Positions 19,079-27,594 of a DNA stretch of 64,000 nucleotides are shown in pieces. The position numbers and the translations under genes are program-made. The stretch's first letter is position 1. Each line of letters starts with the position of its first letter. Below the pieces are notes generated by a model. That model had not been told where the DNA came from. It worked only from the letters and a program-made list of their open reading frames with translations, and searched no databases. This stretch comes from Sphingobacterium kitahiroshimense (GTDB taxonomy: Bacteria > Bacteroidota > Bacteroidia > Sphingobacteriales > Sphingobacteriaceae). The stretch spans positions 1,984,001 through 2,048,000 of the forward strand of contig NZ_JAOQNK010000001.1 in assembly GCF_025961315.1 (NCBI RefSeq), given 5' to 3'.

Positions 19079-20422
19079 TTAATCTTGGGATATCTTCACC
19101 AATTCACCTTTATGTACCAAAGTCTCCACATCAGAGATCCGTGATACTGCTTCTGCAGAACAACTCGCCTTGATCAACACAAAATCGGCCTGATCTCCAA
19201 CATTTGGCCATTGTTTTACACCCTTATCATTTAGAGGTAAAGTTCCTCCCGTTGCTATCTTTAAACTTCTTGACAATAAAAACTCTGACGAATATCCATA
19301 CAACTGTGCCATCAGATTAGCTTTTTGCAGAACACTTCCCGTTCCAAAAGTATTCCAATGATCCACAATACTGTCATTTCCGGTCATTACAGTAACGTTA
19401 TGTTTATATAAAGTAGGGATCGGCATAATTAAACCTCCAAAAGGAATAGTAGAAACAATACCGATTTGAGCAGCTCCTAATTTTTCAGCAATCTCCTCTT
19501 GTTTTACTTTATCAATCTTTCCTAATACAAAACAATGACTTAAAAATGTTTTACCCTTCAATGTAGGATTCTCATTAACCTTATCAATCAGATACTCCAC
19601 TGTTTTCAATCCCGATTCTCCAGACTCATGCAAATGAATATCTATTCCTTTTTGGTTATCCAATGCCAACTGAACTGTAAAATCCATTGTTTTTTCAATT
19701 TGTCCATCAATAGAATACGGATCTACGCCACCTATAAAGTCAATATCCATTTGAGCAGCTTCCTTTAAATAAGGAACACTATCTGTATAATATACGCCGT
19801 GTTGCGGAAAAGCGACGATCTCAGCACTAAAACTTTTATGTTTGTTCTCAAGCGCTTTTTGTAGATTTTTTAGCGACTGCAACTTCGAAGTAGGTTCAAT
19901 ATTAACATGACTGCGTGCAAATCCTGTACCTTTCGACTGTAATAATTCGATCAGTTTCTCAGCTTTGAAAGTTGAATTCTTCAATAAATCGGGAAGTATT
20001 TTTTGTTCTAAAGCAATCATGCCCTTCACGCCGCCAGCTCCACGTCTTATTGCTTGCCACTTGTCACCATAGAAAGTTTTATCCAAATGGATGTGCATAT
20101 CTCTGAAAGAAGGCAACATTAATAATCCTTTTGCATCAATAGCATCTACGTTGGCTTGATTGGAACCGATTTTTGATATTTTACCATTTTCAACTTCAAC
20201 ATAAAATAAATCCGTTTTAGTACCAATTACATCAGCCTCATCATAAATAAAACCAGTTTCCAAACGTACATTCTTAAATTTCAGCATTTTACTTTTTATT
20301 TCTATATGCATTGGATTGATAGATTTAGCGCTCAATGTGCTTAACGGAAGAGATGCGCCAGCAACAGCTATAGCGGCATTTTGTATGAATTGTTTACGGG
20401 ATAAATGGTTCAAATTATTCAC
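19079..20422 (-). CDS. Exported cytosine-deaminase-like amidohydrolase (Tat-like signal)
   Basis: A 447-residue paralog of the enzyme at 16843-18081 with the same metal motifs (DMHIHLDK, GIDIHLHESG, FLSHCFVL, MTGNDSIVDHW). It differs by about 35 extra N-terminal residues, LSRKQFIQ followed by AAIAVAGASLPLS, which look like a twin-arginine signal in which the second Arg is Lys. It would therefore be exported folded, presumably with its metal, to the periplasm. It is first in the unit with the AraC gene and the cytoplasmic paralog. Confidence 0.82.
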   Translation of the reverse strand: MNNLNHLSRKQFIQNAAIAVAGASLPLSTLSAKSINPMHIEIKSKMLKFKNVRLETGFIYDEADVIGTKTDLFYVEVENGKISKIGSNQANVDAIDAKGLLMLPSFRDMHIHLDKTFYGDKWQAIRRGAGGVKGMIALEQKILPDLLKNSTFKAEKLIELLQSKGTGFARSHVNIEPTSKLQSLKNLQKALENKHKSFSAEIVAFPQHGVYYTDSVPYLKEAAQMDIDFIGGVDPYSIDGQIEKTMDFTVQLALDNQKGIDIHLHESGESGLKTVEYLIDKVNENPTLKGKTFLSHCFVLGKIDKVKQEEIAEKLGAAQIGIVSTIPFGGLIMPIPTLYKHNVTVMTGNDSIVDHWNTFGTGSVLQKANLMAQLYGYSSEFLLSRSLKIATGGTLPLNDKGVKQWPNVGDQADFVLIKASCSAEAVSRISDVETLVHKGELVKISQD

Positions 20423-20498
20423 TTTCTTTTTTTTGTTATAAAATTACAAGTAAACTAAATCAAAATAGAGGTACGTTTTATAACAATACTTGTCTGAT

Positions 20499-21053
20499 TT
20501 ATTCCAATTGATCTCGTAAGATTTCCATCGTAAAGTAACCATTAGTAATATCATCTTCCTTTAAGAAATCATGTTGCTCTTCACGAATCTTAACATAATA
20601 TTTCCCTTTAAATAATGCCGGTAAAAGCTCTTCAATTTCATATACATCATCGACATCGATACCATATTTATCATCAATATGCGGAGAAATATGATGTTTA
20701 AAGAAAACCGTTTCTTTTGCGACTTCCTTTGCTTCCTCCAAGTTATAAGCAACAACCATTTCCTTATAATGATACTCTTCCATATCATTGGGTTTATACC
20801 CTCCCATATTAACAAAATAGAGTTTCAAGCTTCCATTGTTTACAGGCTCTTCCGAGATTGAAATTTGATAAGATCCGACTTTTGTCACTGCTCGCCAGGC
20901 ATCAACATGAATCTCCCCTTTTGCCTCGGGCCAATAGGCTTCTATAGATGGAGCCAGTTCTCCCAAACGTTCCGCAATACCAAAATAGATATCATGCTGT
21001 TCAACATGTCTTCCAGATGGCTTACATCCTAATAATAACATAAAAAGATTCAT
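20499..21053 (-). CDS. DUF1543 domain protein
   Basis: A 184-residue soluble protein beginning with the family signature LLGCKPSGRHVEQHDIYFGI (residues 7-26). It contains a second acidic half (PHIDDKYGIDVDDVYEIEE). DUF1543 proteins are widespread with no known reaction. The conserved Cys-Lys-Pro-x-Gly-Arg and HDIYF residues suggest a ligand or nucleic-acid site, which is inference. It is divergent from the serine hydrolase gene. Confidence 0.8.
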   Translation of the reverse strand: MNLFMLLLGCKPSGRHVEQHDIYFGIAERLGELAPSIEAYWPEAKGEIHVDAWRAVTKVGSYQISISEEPVNNGSLKLYFVNMGGYKPNDMEEYHYKEMVVAYNLEEAKEVAKETVFFKHHISPHIDDKYGIDVDDVYEIEELLPALFKGKYYVKIREEQHDFLKEDDITNGYFTMEILRDQLE

Positions 21054-21116
21054 ATACTTCCTTCGATTAATAATACTTTTATTATGATTACTTTTATAAG
21101 GTACAATTAAAATCTA

Positions 21117-22010
21117 ATGAGAACAAAAAATTTATTCCTACTACTCATCATTGCTATCCTATTTCCTTATAGCACCAGTGCTCAGCATATTGACAAAAAA
21201 TTAGACCGTCAATTAAGAGCCTTAACACAAGACTTTCATGGAGATATCGGTATCTATGTAAAAAATCTCAAAACCCAAAAAGAGGTACTTATCCAGGCTG
21301 ACTCCATTTTTCCAACAGCCAGTATCGTAAAAGTTCCTATACTAGCAGGTATATTTGATAAAATCGAAAAAGGAGAATTGGCACTGGATCAAAAATTTAC
21401 ATTCCGATCATCACAGCAATATGGCGGTTCAGGTCTGATGCAATTTTTTAAAGACAGCAGTGAAACAGATCTTGCCACTATGATAGGTCTGATGATTTCT
21501 TACAGTGATAATGTCACCTCTATTTGGAATCAGCAACTAGCAGGAGGAGGTTCGACCATAAACCAACTCATGGACCAGTTAGGTTTAGTCAATACAAAAG
21601 TTAATTCCCGTACCGAAGGTCGCAATGAGATCTGGAAAAAATATGGTTGGGGACAGACTACCCCCAGAGAAATGGCAACCTTAGTAGCGCTGATTTTCCA
21701 AGGTAAAGTTGTCAGCACAAAAGCATCGGATAAAATGTACCGTTATTTAGGAAATATCTTTTACAACGAACGATCCCTTTCTCAGATACCGGCATATGTA
21801 AAGACCGCATCTAAAACAGGCTCTGTTGATGAAGCCCGCGGTGAAGTTGTACTTGTAAATGCCCCTAGTGGTGATTATGTATTTTGTGTATTGACAAACA
21901 ACATTAAAGATCAAAGCTGGACTAAAAATAATGAAGCTGAGGAACTCACCAGAAAGATCTCACATTTATTATGGAATTATTTTGAACCAAAAAAAACCTA
22001 TACACCTTAA
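21117..22010 (+). CDS. Class A beta-lactamase-like serine hydrolase
   Basis: A 297-residue secreted protein (signal peptide to about residue 22, YSTSAQ). It has the serine active-site motifs SIVK at 69-72, SDN at 130-132 and KTG at 233-235, and TTPREMA (181-187) aligns with the class A TTPxxMA segment. The omega loop is not standard: RTEGRN at 165-170 has Glu167 and Asn170 but lacks the ExxxN spacing that places the deacylating Glu166 of true class A enzymes. It may be a weak beta-lactamase or a peptidoglycan-related hydrolase. Confidence 0.8.
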   Translation: MRTKNLFLLLIIAILFPYSTSAQHIDKKLDRQLRALTQDFHGDIGIYVKNLKTQKEVLIQADSIFPTASIVKVPILAGIFDKIEKGELALDQKFTFRSSQQYGGSGLMQFFKDSSETDLATMIGLMISYSDNVTSIWNQQLAGGGSTINQLMDQLGLVNTKVNSRTEGRNEIWKKYGWGQTTPREMATLVALIFQGKVVSTKASDKMYRYLGNIFYNERSLSQIPAYVKTASKTGSVDEARGEVVLVNAPSGDYVFCVLTNNIKDQSWTKNNEAEELTRKISHLLWNYFEPKKTYTP

Positions 22011-22046
22011 ACTATAAGCTAAAGAATGAATAAAGCGAATTTTCAA

Positions 22047-22077
22047 TTTTGAATATCATCTCGCTGTCGTAATTTTG
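22047..22077 (+). promoter_or_regulatory. Promoter of the M3 peptidase gene
   Basis: TTTG (22048-22051), 18 bases, then TAATTTTG (22070-22077), matching the Bacteroidota consensus. The start codon is at 22120, leaving a leader of about 35 bases. Confidence 0.65.
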
Positions 22078-22119
22078 ATTTTTCTACATAGGTTCAAAAT
22101 ATTCTACTAAATTTACTTT

Positions 22120-24150
22120 ATGAGTATCTTAACACAACATTTTGAGACGGTTCATAATACCGCACCATTTTCTAAAATAAATAACGAAGACTATATACCT
22201 GCATTTGATCAAGCTATTGCTAGCACTAGAACTGAAATTGATGCCATAGCAAATACCGTTGAACCTGCTACTTTTGACAATACGATTGTTGCATTGGCAT
22301 TTTCGGGAATGTCTTTAGATCGTTTATCAACTATTTTTTTCAATCTACATTCAGCGGAAACCAACGACGAATTAGAACAGATCGCTCAAGATGTTGCTCC
22401 AAAACTTGCAGCACTTGGCAATGATATCACGCTTAATTTTGATCTGTTCAAAAGAATAAAGCAGGTTTATGATCAAAAAGAACAGTTGGATTTAACATTA
22501 GAGCAAACAACTTTATTAGAGAAAAACTATAAAGATTTTGTTCGCAATGGGGCGCTTCTGTCTGATGATAAAAAAGAGCAGCTTCGCGCTATTGATACCG
22601 AACTCTCGCTACTTAAATTAAAGTACGGGGAACATGTATTGGCCGATACCAATGCTTATGAACTTCATATTACAGATGAAGCTGAGCTTGCTGGTTTGCC
22701 AGACGGAGTCAAAGAAGCTGCAGCCGGATTAGCGAGATCTCAAGAAAAAACAGGTTGGATCTTTACCCTAGACTATCCAAGCTATATCCCGTTTGTCACC
22801 TATGCCGAAAATCGTGAATTGCGTAAAATAATCACTATTGCAGCCGGTAAAAAAGCATATCAGGATAATGAAAATAATAACGAAGAGATTGTATTAAAAA
22901 TTGCGAAACTTCGATTTCAACGCGCACAACTTCTAGGCTATCAAACGCACGCCCACTTTGTATTAGAAGAGCGTATGGCACAGAATCCGGATAAGGTAAA
23001 CGCATTCTTAGATGATTTATTGACCAAAGCAAAACCAGCGGCAAAAGATGAATTTCAGGAATTAAGCTCTTTTGCCAATGAAACTGATGGTATTGCTATT
23101 TTAGAAAAATGGGACGGAGCTTACTATGCTGAAAAATTGAAGCAAAAGAAGTTTCAGCTTGATGATGAGCAATTAAAACCTTTTTTCAAATTAGAAAACG
23201 TACTGCAAGGAGCATTTGAAATTGCAGGAAAATTATTTGGTTTATACTTCAATGAAGTGCAAACTATTGACAAGTACCATAAAGATGTACAAACATTTGA
23301 AGTAAAAGATGATTTGGGGAATTTCATTGCAGTTTTTTATGCTGACTTTTTTCCAAGAAAAGGTAAACGCAATGGTGCCTGGATGACTTCATTTAAACCA
23401 CAATATAAAAAAGATGGTAAAAATGAACGTCCACATGTTTCAATCGTGTGTAATTTCACTCCTGCTACTGAAACCAAACCATCGCTTTTAACATTTAATG
23501 AGGTAACAACTTTATTTCATGAATTTGGTCATGCTTTACATGGTATGCTAGCAGATACCGTTTACCCTACGCTTTCAGGAACTGCGGTGTTTTGGGATTT
23601 TGTCGAACTGCCTAGTCAGATCATGGAAAACTGGTGTTATGAACAAGAAGCATTGGCGCTATTTGCTAAGCATTATGAAACTGGAGAACCGATCCCAATG
23701 GATCTTGTTACAAAAATTCGTGAGAGTGCTTCCTTTTTAGAAGGTATGGCTACACTTCGCCAACTCAGCTTTGGAAAATTAGATATGGGCTGGCATGGTC
23801 AAGATCCTACAGCGATCGATAACCTCAAAAATTTTGAGAATAAACAGTTTGCATCGACGCAACTCTATCCTGATGTTACTGAAAATGCAATGAGCACATC
23901 TTTTTCCCATATATTTAATGGCGGTTATTCTTCAGGTTACTACAGTTACAAATGGGCTGAGGTTTTAGATGCAGATGCGTTTGATTACTTTAAACAAAAT
24001 GGCATTTTTAACAAAGAGATTGCAACTAAGTTTAAAAATACCGTTTTATCCAAAGGTGGCACTGAACATCCAATGAGTTTGTACAAACAATTTAGAGGCC
24101 AAGAACCGAAGGTAGAAGCTTTATTGAAACGTGCTGGTTTAATAAAGTAA
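22120..24150 (+). CDS. M3-family metallopeptidase (peptidyl-dipeptidase Dcp type)
   Basis: A 676-residue zinc oligopeptidase. The HEFGH zinc motif is at 467-471 and the third ligand Glu lies in the following helix (VELPSQIMENW). The mostly helical N-terminal half forms the channel cover typical of M3 enzymes. Length and the FEFRGQEP-like C-terminus match Dcp and oligopeptidase A. It degrades short peptides to dipeptides in the cytoplasm. No signal peptide is seen. It has its own promoter and terminator. Confidence 0.9.
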   Translation: MSILTQHFETVHNTAPFSKINNEDYIPAFDQAIASTRTEIDAIANTVEPATFDNTIVALAFSGMSLDRLSTIFFNLHSAETNDELEQIAQDVAPKLAALGNDITLNFDLFKRIKQVYDQKEQLDLTLEQTTLLEKNYKDFVRNGALLSDDKKEQLRAIDTELSLLKLKYGEHVLADTNAYELHITDEAELAGLPDGVKEAAAGLARSQEKTGWIFTLDYPSYIPFVTYAENRELRKIITIAAGKKAYQDNENNNEEIVLKIAKLRFQRAQLLGYQTHAHFVLEERMAQNPDKVNAFLDDLLTKAKPAAKDEFQELSSFANETDGIAILEKWDGAYYAEKLKQKKFQLDDEQLKPFFKLENVLQGAFEIAGKLFGLYFNEVQTIDKYHKDVQTFEVKDDLGNFIAVFYADFFPRKGKRNGAWMTSFKPQYKKDGKNERPHVSIVCNFTPATETKPSLLTFNEVTTLFHEFGHALHGMLADTVYPTLSGTAVFWDFVELPSQIMENWCYEQEALALFAKHYETGEPIPMDLVTKIRESASFLEGMATLRQLSFGKLDMGWHGQDPTAIDNLKNFENKQFASTQLYPDVTENAMSTSFSHIFNGGYSSGYYSYKWAEVLDADAFDYFKQNGIFNKEIATKFKNTVLSKGGTEHPMSLYKQFRGQEPKVEALLKRAGLIK

Positions 24151-24166
24151 ATATTTGCCAATGCAT

Positions 24167-24206
24167 AAAAAAAGGATGCTCTATGATCGTAAGGCATCCT
24201 TTTTTT
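24167..24206. terminator. Bidirectional terminator between M3 peptidase and H1-like gene
   Basis: AAAAAAAGGATGC/GCATCCTTTTTTT stem (13 bases) with a 14-base loop and T-runs on both strands. It serves both convergent genes. Confidence 0.88.
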
Positions 24207-24230
24207 ATTATTCTTTTTTTTAAATAGTCC

Positions 24231-25676
24231 CTATTTTGTAGGCTCAGCTTTTTCGTCACCTGCCGTATTTTTATCGGTATTTTCTTTTGCAGCACTGACC
24301 GTTTTTGCATTATTATCGGGAGCAAGGCTTGGGTGTGTCACCGGACTTCCTTTAGCTTCAGAAGGTGATACAGCAGGTTTAGCTGCTTCCCCTGATTTTG
24401 TGCTATCAGTAGCCTTTGGCGCTGCCTTTGTAGTAGCAGGTTTAGCTACTGGCTTTGATGCTGTTGCTGGTTTCGAAACATTAGTTGCTTTTGTAGCTAC
24501 TTTTACAGGAGCTGGTTTTGATGCTGTTGTAGCAGGCTTACTTGCAGTTGCGACTTTTGGAGCTTCCCCTACCTTTGGCGCAGTTTTCGCAGGAGCTGGT
24601 TTTGATGCTGTTGCTGTAGGCTTACTTGCAGTTGTGACTTTTGAAGCTTCCGCTACCTTTGGTGTTGCTTTCGCAGGAGCTGGTTTTGCTGCTGGCTTCG
24701 ATGCTGTTGCTACAGGTTTACTTGCAGTTGTGGCTTTCGGAGCTTCAGCTACCTTTGGTGTTGCTTTCGCAGGAGCAGGTTTTGCTGCTGGCTTCAATGC
24801 TGTTGCTGCAGGTTTACTTGCAGTTGTGGCTTTCGGAGCTTCCGCTAAATTTGGTGTTGCTTTCGCAGGAGCAGGTTTTGCTACCGGCTTCGATGCTGTT
24901 GCTGCAGGTTTACTTGCAGTTGTGGCTTTCGGAGCTTCAGCTACCTTTGGTGTTGCTTTCGCAGGAGCAGGTTTTGCTACCGGCTTCGATGCTGTTGCTG
25001 CAGGTTTACTTGCAGTTGTGGCTTTCGGAGCTTCAGCTACCTTTGGTGTTGCTTTCGCAGGAGCAGGTTTTGCTGCCGGCTTTGATGCTGTTGCTACAGG
25101 TTTACTTACAGTTGTAGACTTAGGGGCATCAGTAACCTTTGGTGCTACTTTTGGAGGATCAAGTTTAGCGACTGGTTTTGATGCTGTTGCTACAGGTTTA
25201 CTTGCGGTTACTGGTTTAGTAGCTTTTGGCTTATCATCGTCTTTTTTTACTTCGATATTTTTTTCTGCTACGGCTTTAATATCCTTTTTCTTACTTTTAG
25301 AGACTTCACCTTTTTTTAAAGACTTACTATCCTTTAATTTCTTCTTTTTATTCTTATCAGATTTAATTGCATCATCATTCTTATTAGAAGTAACTCGTTT
25401 GATCGTTTCATCTACATGAAAAAAAGGCAATTTTTCCTGAATCTCCGAAAGTGTTTCTTTCACTTTTTTATTCAGCTTTTTATATGCCTTTACTAATTTA
25501 GATTCCTCTTTTGAAGTCACTTTCTTAGATGATTTCTTTAGTTTGCGCGGTGTTTTCGATTTTTCTGCAATTGTTTTTACATTGCTTACATCAGCTGCGA
25601 ACTTCTTTTTAGCAACTGGAGTAGACGCCTTTTTATTTGTCTTTTTCGAATTTTTAGATTTTATTTCCTTAGCCAT
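24231..25676 (-). CDS. Histone-H1-like Lys/Ala/Pro repeat protein
   Basis: A 481-residue low-complexity protein. Residues 1-60 and 95-145 are very Lys-rich; about 60-95 (SKLVKAYKKLNKKVKETLSE and following) could be a short helical region. Residues about 150-400 are tandem repeats of 32 residues (96 bases) built from SKPxATASKPxAKPAPAKAT and VAEAPKATTA. The tail is acidic. The composition resembles H1-like or AlgP-like nucleoid proteins, so DNA binding is likely but not shown. Copy number probably varies between strains. The long frame on the opposite strand is a shadow of the repeats. Confidence 0.75.
   Translation of the reverse strand: MAKEIKSKNSKKTNKKASTPVAKKKFAADVSNVKTIAEKSKTPRKLKKSSKKVTSKEESKLVKAYKKLNKKVKETLSEIQEKLPFFHVDETIKRVTSNKNDDAIKSDKNKKKKLKDSKSLKKGEVSKSKKKDIKAVAEKNIEVKKDDDKPKATKPVTASKPVATASKPVAKLDPPKVAPKVTDAPKSTTVSKPVATASKPAAKPAPAKATPKVAEAPKATTASKPAATASKPVAKPAPAKATPKVAEAPKATTASKPAATASKPVAKPAPAKATPNLAEAPKATTASKPAATALKPAAKPAPAKATPKVAEAPKATTASKPVATASKPAAKPAPAKATPKVAEASKVTTASKPTATASKPAPAKTAPKVGEAPKVATASKPATTASKPAPVKVATKATNVSKPATASKPVAKPATTKAAPKATDSTKSGEAAKPAVSPSEAKGSPVTHPSLAPDNNAKTVSAAKENTDKNTAGDEKAEPTK
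24500..25200. repeat. Tandem DNA repeat, 96-base period
   Basis: Within the H1-like gene the block GCAGGAGCAGG recurs at about 24769, 24865 and 24961, with more diverged units on both sides. The period of 96 bases preserves the reading frame. Near-identity of the central units at DNA level suggests recent expansion by slippage or recombination. Confidence 0.85.
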
Positions 25677-25817
25677 GTAGATTTATTTTTTGATTCAATG
25701 AATATTTCATCCTTATAACAATTCTGATTAACAATTGTTTGTATATCAATATATGTAAGATACAAAATATATTGTATTCCAAGCGTGTATATTCCTTCAT
25801 AATTGAAATAATATTTG

Positions 25818-25825
25818 TATTTTTG
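25818..25825 (+). promoter_or_regulatory. -7 element of ssrA
   Basis: TATTTTTG fits TAnnTTTG. It ends 14 bases before the mature tmRNA 5' end, consistent with a short 5' leader removed by RNase P. Confidence 0.5.
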
Positions 25826-25839
25826 TAATCTACATAATT

Positions 25840-26204
25840 GGGGTCGACCGGAATTGACAGGATGGAGACGGTTATGTAAGCATGCAGTGCGTTGTTAGTA
25901 GAGCACTTTAATCGGAACTTTCACAATTACAACTGGCGAAGAAAACTACGCCTTAGCTGCTTAAGTTAGACTTAACATAGCTATTTGTCCCGTTAGATCC
26001 TGTTCTTTGGTTTAACATTCGGGGCATCGAACAATAGAACTGGCAGGTGTGATTTTGCTAATCACTTGTAAGACTCAGCAAATACGGCGTACGGTATAGG
26101 TCTGCAACTCACCTTCCCTCGCTCGACAATTAAAGAGAAGCTAAGCATGTAGAAAGCGTACACAGTACCATGACTGGACGAGAGTTCGAATCTCTCCGGC
26201 TCCA
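25840..26204 (+). ncRNA. ssrA: tmRNA
   Basis: About 365 bases. The 5' end GGGGTCG pairs with CGGCTCC at 26197-26203 (seven pairs, two of them G-T) to form the acceptor stem, and GAGAG-TTCGAAT-CTCTC forms the T arm. The peptide tag frame at 25935-25964 reads GEENYALAA then TAA, whose ALAA end is the ClpXP degron. CCA is not encoded in full: the discriminator A at 26204 is followed by CAA, so it must be added or repaired. tmRNA rescues stalled ribosomes. ClpXP, encoded at 11.8-13.8 kb, would degrade the products. Confidence 0.97.
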
Positions 26205-26206
26205 CA

Positions 26207-26250
26207 AATAAAACCGCACTCAGTTTAACTGAATGCGGTTTTATTATTTT
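26207..26250 (+). terminator. Terminator of ssrA
   Basis: AATAAAACCGCA/TGCGGTTTTATT stem (12 bases) with an inner CAGT/ACTG pairing and a following T-rich stretch, starting three bases after the mature 3' end. Confidence 0.85.
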
Positions 26251-26389
26251 ATGAGAAATTATAGCAAAAAAATGTACGACGTCGGGATCTAAACAAAATT
26301 GATTAATGAGAATGCTTACGAAGTAATCTCATACCCAGCATAATAGAACCACATATACATAAGTTGTACGAATTTATTATCTTTATTAA

Positions 26390-26608
26390 ATGCAAACCGA
26401 ATTTGAAAAACTTCTAATTGACTCCTTACTGCAGGGCAAAACACAGCCTGAAATTGCTCGCGAACTCAAAGAAAAGGGGCATAACCCTTACAGTTTATCA
26501 TCAATTGAAAAAACACTAAATGATCTTAAGCGTAAGCATAATGCACATACCTTATTTCAATTAGGCGCAATCATTACCCTAAAAAGGTATATAAATAAAA
26601 AAGAGTAG
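26390..26608 (+). CDS. Small LuxR/GerE-like helix-turn-helix protein
   Basis: A 72-residue protein made almost entirely of one domain. LLQGKTQPEIARELKEKG resembles helices 1-2 of a LuxR-type DNA-binding domain and SLSSIEKTLNDLKRKHNA the recognition helix, followed by LGAIITLKRYI. There is no receiver or sensor domain. A stand-alone regulator is likely, but the target is unknown. Its stop codon lies inside a terminator hairpin shared with the convergent neighbour. Confidence 0.65.
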   Translation: MQTEFEKLLIDSLLQGKTQPEIARELKEKGHNPYSLSSIEKTLNDLKRKHNAHTLFQLGAIITLKRYINKKE

Positions 26609-26626
26609 GTATTAGCCTACTCTTTT
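26599..26626. terminator. Bidirectional terminator overlapping two stop codons
   Basis: AAAAGAGTAGG/CCTACTCTTTT (11 bases, six-base loop). The TAG of the rightward gene (26606-26608) is in the left arm and the TAA of the leftward gene (26612-26614) is in the loop. Confidence 0.8.
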
Positions 26627-26845
26627 ATAATTTGATGCCTCTAATTCAATAAGACGTTCAATACCTTTTCTTGTAATATCATAGCATTCATAAGGACTTT
26701 GCCCAATTTCAGGCTTAAAACTTCTAATAAAACCAGTCCTTTCTAAGATTGCCAATTCATCTTGAAAAGATTCATTTACCATCAAGGGCTGAAGATCTTT
26801 GTCTTCTTTTACCAACTGTAATATTTTAACTGCTAACTGTCTCAT
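26612..26845 (-). CDS. Small hypothetical protein, winged-helix-like
   Basis: A 77-residue protein with no firm family. The order of three helices followed by a DITRKGIERLIEL segment resembles a winged-helix fold, where ITxxG often marks the wing strand. It converges on the small HTH gene with only three bases between stop codons. It may form a paired regulatory unit with that gene, but this is inference. A real gene is supported by the shared terminator and coherent composition. Confidence 0.55.
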   Translation of the reverse strand: MRQLAVKILQLVKEDKDLQPLMVNESFQDELAILERTGFIRSFKPEIGQSPYECYDITRKGIERLIELEASNYKRVG

Positions 26846-27127
26846 ATTTTTAGAATATTGGGAAAGCTGAATTACTTTTATCTAAATATACCAGTTTGCC
26901 CGTTCAAAAACAACAGTTTTAAAGTACTGTAAATCAAAAATAACATTTTAATAATCCATAAATTACAATCCGTTAATATCTAAAAAAGATTTCTTTAAAA
27001 CTTTGTATCACGCCTAACTTTATTAAATGACACAGTTCCTATCAGTTGCTTATGTAACACTTGAACCATTGAAGAAGTACTAAACAAAAGAGATCTTTAG
27101 TGGCAATGATGTAATCATAAAAAAATG

Positions 27128-27172
27128 GTGTTGAAATATGGGAAACTATTCGAGTTTCCCATATTTCAACAC
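27128..27172. repeat. Perfect 20-base inverted repeat without T-run
   Basis: GTGTTGAAATATGGGAAACT and its exact complement flank ATTCG. No T-run follows on the forward strand, and on the reverse strand the flanking bases after the stem are CATTTTT. It may be a terminator for reverse transcripts or a palindromic element. Confidence 0.8.
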
Positions 27173-27350
27173 TTTAACAAACAATAATAAATACCCTGTT
27201 AGATATTAATAAATTACATTTTTTATACTCCACAAGTGTAAACTAAAAAGCGGACAAGACTAGCTGTCCACTTATTATCAGTATAAAACAATAGTAATCT
27301 GCTTCGATACTTATTCGCACGCAGTTCGGGAAAGCTTCGGGAAATATCAA

Positions 27351-27443
27351 CTGTGCCTCTACTGTTCCTATTCTGTTTGTATACTGTGCCTCTACAAAAA
27401 CAGTAGAGGCACAGTATAGGCAAGGTGGAAAAACAGTAGAGGC
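27351..27443. repeat. Inverted-repeat cluster with four GTAGAGGC copies
   Basis: CTGTGCCTCTACTGTT (27351-27366), then a perfect 15-base hairpin with arms ATACTGTGCCTCTAC and complement (27381-27417, seven-base loop), then AAAACAGTAGAGGC (27430-27443). The outer copies are also complementary to the inner arms, so alternative pairings exist. Confidence 0.75.
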
Positions 27444-27594
27444 TTTCCGAAGAAAGGGCGAAATAGACCCGAATAAAGGCTGAATGTGCATCGTCCTATT
27501 ATAACTATATAGATTTATAAATTATTATTGATATTATGATCCACGTTGTTTTATGAATTCCGCTTCTGCTACACATAATTTATTTTTATTTTTG

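Noticed and set aside
24641-25117. 158-codon Leu-rich forward frame
   Set aside because: Another shadow of the 96-base repeats in the H1-like gene.
24400-25419. 339-codon forward frame with Ala/Gly/Phe/Val repeats
   Set aside because: It is the complementary strand of the Lys/Ala/Pro repeat gene. The repeats have a period divisible by three, which keeps other frames open. No start signal or known domain supports it.
27223-27491. Two overlapping reverse frames of 66 and 82 codons
   Set aside because: Both are made of translated inverted and direct repeats (GTAGAGGC, TTCGGGAAA). No start context or family match is visible.
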